A DNA stretch of 64,000 bases from Plasmopara viticola. Lineage: Eukaryota; Oomycota; Peronosporomycetes; Peronosporales; Peronosporaceae. The DNA lies in the NCBI GenBank assembly GCA_001695595.3, contig MBPM02000012.1, positions 1-64,000 of the forward strand, read 5' to 3'. The notes below the pieces were generated by a model. The model saw only the letters and a list, made by a program, of their open reading frames with translations. It was not told where the DNA came from and did not search any database. Positions within the stretch are counted from its first letter, which is position 1; every line of letters begins with the position of its first letter. Below, in pieces: positions 58,094 to 64,000 of the stretch. A program made the position numbers and the translations under genes.

Positions 58094-58295
58094 AAATCAG
58101 AAGATGGCAAAAACCGAAGCGAATATATTTAGGTCCTTAGTTCGCTATTCTGTGCTACCTCTAAGCCTGTTTTTCTAAATCCTTCTAGAAGCCATTTGAA
58201 GTAACCTTTTTTATCTAGACCAATGAAGGACTCCCATTATACCCGTAATCAGCATCGGTAATCATCCACATGCATTAAGCGGTGTAAACTTAGCA
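58094..58295 (-). repeat. LTR of the right half, with an insertion of about 80 bp
   Basis: Both ends match the Copia LTR type (GGCAAAAACCGAAGCGAATA at one end, CATTAAGCGGTGTAAACTTA at the other). About 80 bp (roughly 58131-58210, beginning GGTCCTTAG) sit between TATATTTA and TCTAGACCAATGAA, where the other LTRs are continuous. Confidence 0.65.
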
Positions 58296-58297
58296 TA

Positions 58298-58475
58298 TTT
58301 GATGCCTTGCAAATAATGAATTCTGCGAAGCATATACGTCGTACTCTGGAAATCAATAAAAACCGTATTTTCTCATTGCGTTACCAGTAGAGTCCTCTGG
58401 TTGAGTATCAATCTTCACAGTGTGATTGCTCTAGGTTTAACAGTGGAGTGGCGGTATACCTTATCAAGCTGTAAC
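58298..58475 (-). repeat. Conserved 3' flank of the broken effector at 58.5-60.1 kb
   Basis: Plus-strand blocks GATGCCTTGCAAATAATG, TACGTCGTACTCTGGAAATC, GCGTTACCAGTAGAGTCC and CACAGTGTGATTGCTCTAGG repeat the order seen at 43474-43620 and, inverted, at 34063-34200. The Copia LTR ends only a few bases before it. Confidence 0.6.
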
Positions 58476-58534
58476 GATTTCAATTAAGAAAAGAAACCTA
58501 CTGATTTTGGTGCCAATGTTTAAAGGAAAGGATT

Positions 58535-60105
58535 TCAGGATTCATTGTTTGGGCTCAGATTTGCGTGGCAGGCCTTCGACAAAAGCCTTACGGTCGTGGC
58601 AAAAATCGAAGAATACACTTTTACATCAAAGGCCTCGTGCAAATTCTTTAATTCTTCTGATAACTCCATTTTACCATTCTTCAGAAACTTCTTAAAATCT
58701 GGGCCCAGTAATTTCTTTAAACGTGAGTGCTGCTGAAGTTTTGCCATATCGATAAAATCTTCGAAAATTTCGACGTTGTTTGGACTTGAAGTAGTTCTTC
58801 GTCGGACTATTCTAAGCGTCATGGCCGTCTCTTGTGGATATTGGTGAAATGGCAGATTAAAGGCTTCGGGAAACGCCGCGTGGACTTCTATCACCTTTTT
58901 ATTTAATCTATCTTTTCGAAGTAGCTTGGGGCCTTTTGCAAATTCAGCCCTCCAACTTTTCGGGACGCTTTGACGATTCACTACCGTGGCATGCACTGAT
59001 TTGTCACCTTGTTCGCGCAAGTGCAAAAGGTATTCGACTATATGTGATACTTCTTTCCGTGAACTTTCCACATCGTCAGCGTATTTTTTCTTGTCGAGCT
59101 GTAACGCCTTCTGGTTGACCAACTGACTATCTAATGGAGCATTATAAGCGTCGGCCTTAATCGTTGAAGAGCGCGAATGCGTGGGTCGGTAGTTGTGCTG
59201 CGTAACAAATCTTGCAGCGTTTTCCATGATGGCTGTTGGCTAATCCACCATCAATCCTTTCGCCAGAATGGATGGTATATCGTCTGCTACCAATATCGGA
59301 GATCCAGCTGGATCTGTAGCATGCACTAATTGCCCAACCACATTATTCGGCGTTGGGGACAATGCCCTTGTGCTTGTTGCGTCTCAATCGGATCAAGTTT
59401 TTCGAAGCTGTTTCGATTGCATTTTCTTCTTGTAGATTCACCACCGTGAGATGCGCAGGTTTGTCAAGTATTTCGAACAAGTGCAAAACTTCATTGACTG
59501 TTATTAGTTCCTCTCGCCAGAAGTTTCTATCAACGTATTTGTTCTTGTCGAGCTGTTACGCCTTCTAAGCGATTATCTGTTGTTTAAGTTGACCATCAGG
59601 AGCTTTAGCATTGATCGTTGAAATTTTTAAAGGCACGGATCAGTAGTCGTGTTGCATTGGAAAACCTGCAACGTTCTTTATAATGGCTGTCGGACGTTCC
59701 GTGGACGCGCTGACGCCTGTTGCTAATTAATCGATTTAGATTCTTCGAAGGAACTTGGAGCGCACTCGCTTCTCCCTTCGTTCTCACCACATTGGCCGCA
59801 TCCATGATAGAGTCTAAAACTTTTAGCTCCTTAAAGAAACTGCTTGGTAATAAAGGCGCGCGCTCTTCATCGCCCACCGAGAAGAAGTCGTCTTTTCGGT
59901 CGCGACTTTCCGACGAAAACGTTTGTATTTTCGATCGGTTTCCAAGTGTTCCAATTTGATTATGCAACAATTCATTTTTTAGGTTGATAGACGCCATCGA
60001 GTCATCATCAGATGCTTGTTGAATCCCATTTTGGCAGCTTATTGGCTGCCGGCTACGACGAGAAGCGCGATAGCCACGTAATATGCGCCGCGCTGGTATA
60101 TACAC
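58535..60105 (-). pseudogene. Broken RXLR effector family 1 relative
   Basis: Minus strand. The signal-peptide coding sequence is still readable ([14 protein letters not shown]), but its ATG is gone and a stop plus a frame change follow. The next block keeps [13 protein letters not shown], has lost the RXLR, and keeps GDEER and [16 protein letters not shown]. The middle (59228-59604) is broken by several stops. The last block (58535-59227) is open for 230 codons and encodes a relative of residues about 320-545 of the intact protein, ending RLLSKACHANLSPNNES. Identity to the intact gene is obvious throughout. At least three disabling changes make secretion and function unlikely. Confidence 0.8.
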
Positions 60106-60130
60106 GTGGAGGTATATGTACTTGATATAC

Positions 60131-60152
60131 CGGTACTCGCAGACAAGTACCG
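60131..60152. promoter_or_regulatory. Palindromic element upstream of the broken effector
   Basis: Arms CGGTACTCG and CAAGTACCG around CAGA. It is the same element as 45480-45501 with one mismatch between the arms. Confidence 0.4.
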
Positions 60153-60299
60153 CTGTTTCTAAATATTTGATGGAAGAAACACTTCACAACAACGGTTTGA
60201 AGATCTATTTTGCATACGTGGTCAGCAAGATTGAGTACCTTAAAATGTGAATAAAGGGCGCGTTACCTCGCAGACAAAATTATTTGCAAAAATGCAACT

Positions 60300-60463
60300 T
60301 GATGAATTTAGGACAGTCGGCAGTTCTACATAAAATCGTACATTAATCGAGCGACAAAACCGCAGTCAACGATAAGAAAATAAAGTCTAAAAGGCGATAG
60401 TAAATTTAAAAAAAGCTCCATACAGCGGTCGCTACAACTTTTAGGCAAAGAGGAACGACTGAT
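60300..60463 (+). pseudogene. RXLR-like effector, family 2, cut off by a Copia LTR
   Basis: The segment from ATCGAGCGACAAAACCGCAG through the lysine-rich part to 60463 aligns with the copies at 29880-29990 and 53496-53600. In one open frame it reads RSLQLLGKEERL (60426-60461): an RXLQ variant of RXLR and a clean EER in the usual order and close spacing. At 60464 the Copia LTR begins, so the effector domain is missing from the window. Confidence 0.5.
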
Positions 60464-60599
60464 TGTTGAGTAAAAAGTAAAAACCGAAGTGAATATATCT
60501 ATCCTGACCAATATACGGTTACCATTATGTAACTACTTACTGTGACGAACTCGTAAATACTGTGACGCCATCCCCCTGTTCAAGGTGCAATCAGCGGTG
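60464..60599 (-). repeat. 3' LTR of Copia element 2, shortened at its inner end
   Basis: Begins TGTTGAGTAAAAAG and shares most of its length with 37314-37459, but ends at CAGCGGTG without the TTTTAACA terminus. Confidence 0.85.
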
Positions 60600-63500
60600 A
60601 GTGCTTTGGTGCTGACTTGTCCTTGCTCTCGGAGGCTTCGCGCAGGTAACTCACCATCTTGGTTTCAAGTGCCTGCGTCAGCATATCTACAAGCTGACTT
60701 TTCGCGTCGAAATTGTTGATCTGGAATAGTCCTTCTTGCACGTTTTCACGAATAAAGCGGTGATTGATGTTCGCATACCTCGTCCTTGCATGGTATCCGG
60801 CATTATTGATCAATGCAATAGCACCTTGGTTTTCTTTTTACATCTGTGTTCGTGACCCATGTCCTTTAGCATTGCCCGCGTCCAAAGAACTTCTTGTATG
60901 CATAAACTGAGAGCCATATACTCAGCTTCCGCTGAGCTCAGCGCATCTGTCCGCTGGAACTTTGACTTGAAACCACTGGTGCGCTCGCAAATATGACCAT
61001 AACTCCCGAGACCTAGCGTCTGTCATCCGTGTTGCTGCCTCAATCTGCATCCGAGTATGCTTTAACCGCAACGCTTTCTCTTTCTCGGTAAACGAAACCG
61101 ATTTGACGCGCAGTCTTCAAATACCATACAACTCGATTTGCTGCGCTCCAATATTATAATCCCGGGTTTTCTAGAAAGCGTGATAGCTGTGTCACCACGT
61201 AAGCAATATCCGGCCGAGTACTTGTCGTTATGTACAGCAAGCATCGAATCAAAGAGCGATAGGGCTTTGACCGCATTGTTTACCGTCCCTCTCTCGATGT
61301 TGCTGGCTGCTTGTACGACAAGTTCGATCCTGATACACATAGGCAGTCAACGCGCTTGGCATCTTGCTCAAAGAATCGCTTGACCACGTCGTCGATTTGG
61401 CGAGTCTATTTGATCATCAATGTTCTAGCCTATCTGTCGTGATCAATTTCCATACCCAAAAAACATTTCATTTTACCCAGCTCCTGTATCTTGAAAGCAT
61501 TCTTGAGTACCTCCTTTACTTGTATTTGTTCTTTGCTGGTTCTTGCTGCGATAATCATGTCATCCTCATATAGTCCAACGTAAGCAAAACATTCTTTAGT
61601 GCTCTTGAAATAAACACATTGATCTGCCCCACAACTCTTAAGCCATTCCTGACGAAGACACGATGTATTGTCTCGTTCCAGGCACTTGCTGCTTGCTTCC
61701 GTAAATAGCTTTGTTTAGTGACATGTGTATCCTTGAGCATTGTCGACGCCAAACGGGACTTCCATAAAATCGTTGTTCGTCAACACGGTATTGAGAAAAG
61801 CCGTGTCAACGTCCAGCTGTTCCATTTGATACTCGCATTTAGCACACACTGCGACCTGGGAATACGTCTCGGCAAAATGGACGCCATACTTCTGCTAAAA
61901 TCCTTTCGCGACCAGACATAGCGCCATTCTGATCGCGCTCTTTGGCAAATACCCATCGTGATCCAATTGTGCGTCCAATCTTACCTCGTGGCTTCAATGT
62001 CCACGTTCATGAGAGCGAAGCTCAACACTTATCGCTTCACGCCAATTTTATTGCATCGTTGCTTGCCATTGCCTGAGCGTACGTAGTCGGTGAGTTCGTA
62101 TCATCGTTAATACTAACGGCGTCGGCAAGAACGGCTTTCGCAATTAGTCCATCATTGTCAATCTTAGCACCCTTCGGAGTCGGTTGGCCCTCACTGCCTT
62201 TCGTCGACTCTATATCACTGGAGCCGTATCTTAGCATTAGCACCGGCTCAAGTCTTAATTTTGTTCGCTCCACTTCGGGCCGAAACACCAAACGATCTTC
62301 TTGTTGCACTTGGGACGGTTGATGATACTCCGTTAGCTAAGGCCTGTTTCGTACAGGGCTCTCAGAAGGCATTAGCCGCTGTACAACGGCGCATGACGTA
62401 CGATCCACATCATCCATTTCGATATCCTCGACTGTCTCTTCGACAGCTCCCATGGGATCGTTCGGAATTGGCTGTCGATTCACTTGGTGCTGAACATCGA
62501 CTCCATCACCATCCTTCATTACTTGAACAATTGGTTCCGACTTGAGCTCTTGCGTGTCGTTAATGCCGCCCCCATCACGCTCATCCAATCTTATAAAGCG
62601 GGCCACTCTAATTTTGGCATTATTTAAATCAAACGCGCGATAGCCCATGACATTCTCTGCATAACATACACTCAAAGCTCTCGGGTTCCAGTTTGGTATG
62701 TTTCCATCGTCAGTATGAGTGTAGCCTTGCGAACCAATACGCGCAGGTGATCCATTTGAGGCTTCATCTTGAATGCTAGCTCGTACGGCGTGATGTCAGG
62801 ATGAATCGTTTTGCTGTAGCGATTAATTAAATAAATCGCTGTTTTTACCGCTTCCGCCCACCATTCCGTCGAAACACTCTTGTAGTGTTACATGCTGCGG
62901 TCTTTCTCCATGATAGTCCTGCTCATACACTCTGCTACTATGTTTTGCTGAGGGCTGTATGGATGGAGCGCTGGTGTACAATGCCGTTCTATTCGCATAT
63001 TTCGGCCTTTTTTACAAACTCGGTTCCATTGTCGGGATCGCAAACACCTGACTCATGCACCCCACTGGCTTTCGTATAATGTCAGGAACTCCTTGAACCT
63101 GCCAGACACTTCACTCTTGGTCTTGATCACGAAAAAGTGCAGCATATCGTGAAAAATCATCCACCAACGTAAGATCGTACTTGGCACCACCCTTCGAGGA
63201 AGTTCTGACTAACCCCATGACATATGTGTGAACCGCTCCAACACGCTTGAGTCTTTGTCATCGAACGAGACAGAAAAACCGTGATCATCTGCTTGCCCTT
63301 CAAACACCCGGCACACAATGTTTCCACATTTTGCTTGATAACTGTAATACCATTAGTTATTCGCTGTGTGATCAGCGCATCCTTTCTGGAGTACCCCATG
63401 CGTGCATGCCGAAGCCCCCACTGATCGTCAGTCCCGGAATATGCAACGAGACATGCTTCTTCTTGCCGACAGGCAAATAAGTACAATTTTCAGCATTTGT

Positions 63501-64000
63501 GCCCGACGCAATTGCTTGCCTATGTATCCAGACGACGCATGACGAACACGAAACCCCACGCTCTGTCAGCTTGCCAACTGACAGCAACTTTCTGTTGAGC
63601 CCGGGAATGTGCAGAACTTTAATCATGCGAATCGCTATTCCGTCCAAACGAGTCACTTTCACCGTGCCGGCTTCTTTGACAAGCAACTTCTCCCCGTCTG
63701 CAATCGTAACTTTGATGCTAGCTTCGAAGCCCTTGTAAACAAACAAGTCCTTCCTGTGTGGGTTCTGGTGGGAGGTTGCTCAACTGTCCATCAGCCATCC
63801 TGATGACTTCTCTTCATAGCAAACACCGTGTCGCCGCTGTTGAATCTTTTACCGGCCGAGCAGTTCCGCTTTAAGTGTCCAAACTGGTCACAGTTGAAGC
63901 GCTTGCCCTTGAATCCGCCGTTATTGCGTGGAGGACCACCCTTTCGTCCATTGTCCAGTCCACCTTTGAATCTACAACCATTTCCACTTACGCGAATCGC
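60600..64000 (-). pseudogene. Copia pol polyprotein remnant (element 2)
   Basis: Minus strand. The protease region with TIADGEKLLVKEAGTVKVTR lies at about 63370-63750. GAG-pre-integrase follows (about 63160-63480), then integrase pieces around 62740-63030 and the linker with VMGYRAFDLNNAKIRVARF (about 62600-62660). RT pieces lie around 61550-61900, and RNase H ends near 60600 with AKSQLVDMLTQALETKMVSY. The zinc knuckle is seen near 63850-63910. Frameshifts and stops are abundant. Confidence 0.88.

Larger units (their letters stand above)
55318..58295. mobile_element. Head-to-head Copia chimera (two 5' halves facing each other)
   Basis: The left half (55318 to about 57018) is on the plus strand: LTR, gag, zinc knuckle, protease and the start of the integrase region. 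The right half (about 57018-58295) is on the minus strand: LTR, gag, zinc knuckle and protease. The halves meet near 57018 in coding sequence. Their proteins clearly differ (for example WLIDIGATSHMTPHRSGL in the right half against the shorter, broken equivalent in the left), so they come from different subfamilies. The LTRs are in inverted orientation and no matching 5-bp flanks are seen (ATTTC left, TATTT right). No reverse transcriptase is present. Confidence 0.8.
60464..64000 (-). mobile_element. Ty1/Copia LTR retrotransposon 2, truncated by the window edge
   Basis: Same family and orientation as element 1. The LTR at 60464-60599 is followed by RNase H, RT, integrase, protease and zinc-knuckle sequence reading leftward from the window end. 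The gag and the 5' LTR lie outside. Compared with element 1, about 10 bp of the LTR end and the adjacent internal sequence (including the expected polypurine tract) are missing between CAGCGGTG and TGCTTTGGTGC. The 5 bases before the LTR are CTGAT. Confidence 0.9.

Overview
The window looks like a gene-poor, repeat-rich stretch of an oomycete genome, most plausibly a downy mildew or close relative (Peronosporaceae). The main reason is a secreted protein with a signal peptide followed by RXLR (RILR) and DEER motifs, together with several broken relatives. This architecture is diagnostic of oomycete host-translocated effectors. Degenerate Copia and LINE elements and AT-rich spacers with few readable genes fit the effector-bearing, repeat-rich compartment of such genomes. 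The species cannot be named from the sequence alone.

Left part (1-15.6 kb): a partial LINE copy at the left edge, a foldback element at 884-1156, about 10 kb of decayed spacer, and then a 2.47 kb transposon (11849-14320). The transposon has terminal inverted repeats of about 155 bp and an 8-bp target duplication. It carries pieces of cellular genes: a lysine-methyltransferase-like gene, a GNL1-like GTPase that keeps two spliceable introns, and a B-box-like zinc finger. I see no transposase in it. It resembles a Pack-MULE. A LINE derivative lacking the reverse transcriptase core, with a 12-bp target duplication, follows at 14407-15570.

Housekeeping gene (16148-22599): an intronless ASCC3-type double-cassette Ski2-like helicase. 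It is interrupted near 20228 by an apparent one-base deletion, and motif VI of its second cassette has degenerated.

Right part (22.6-64 kb): an effector graveyard broken up by retrotransposons. Effector family 1 has one apparently intact member (43683-45377, minus, 564 aa, with two internal repeats of about 140 aa and basic clusters) and two broken relatives (33.3-34.0 kb plus, 58.5-60.1 kb minus). Conserved 3' flanks show that the duplicated unit is larger than the coding region. A second, RXLR-like family is recognisable only as at least five decayed copies (29.8, 32.8, 42.8, 53.4 and 60.3 kb). One of these is cut off by a Copia LTR six bases after its EER motif. Copia elements lie at 37314-41748 (LTRs and 5-bp target duplication), at 55318-58295 (two 5' halves joined head to head), and from 60464 off the right edge.

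Most of the remaining spacer shows no gene I can support. Several old repeat families and short tandem duplications are listed. All alignments were made by eye.
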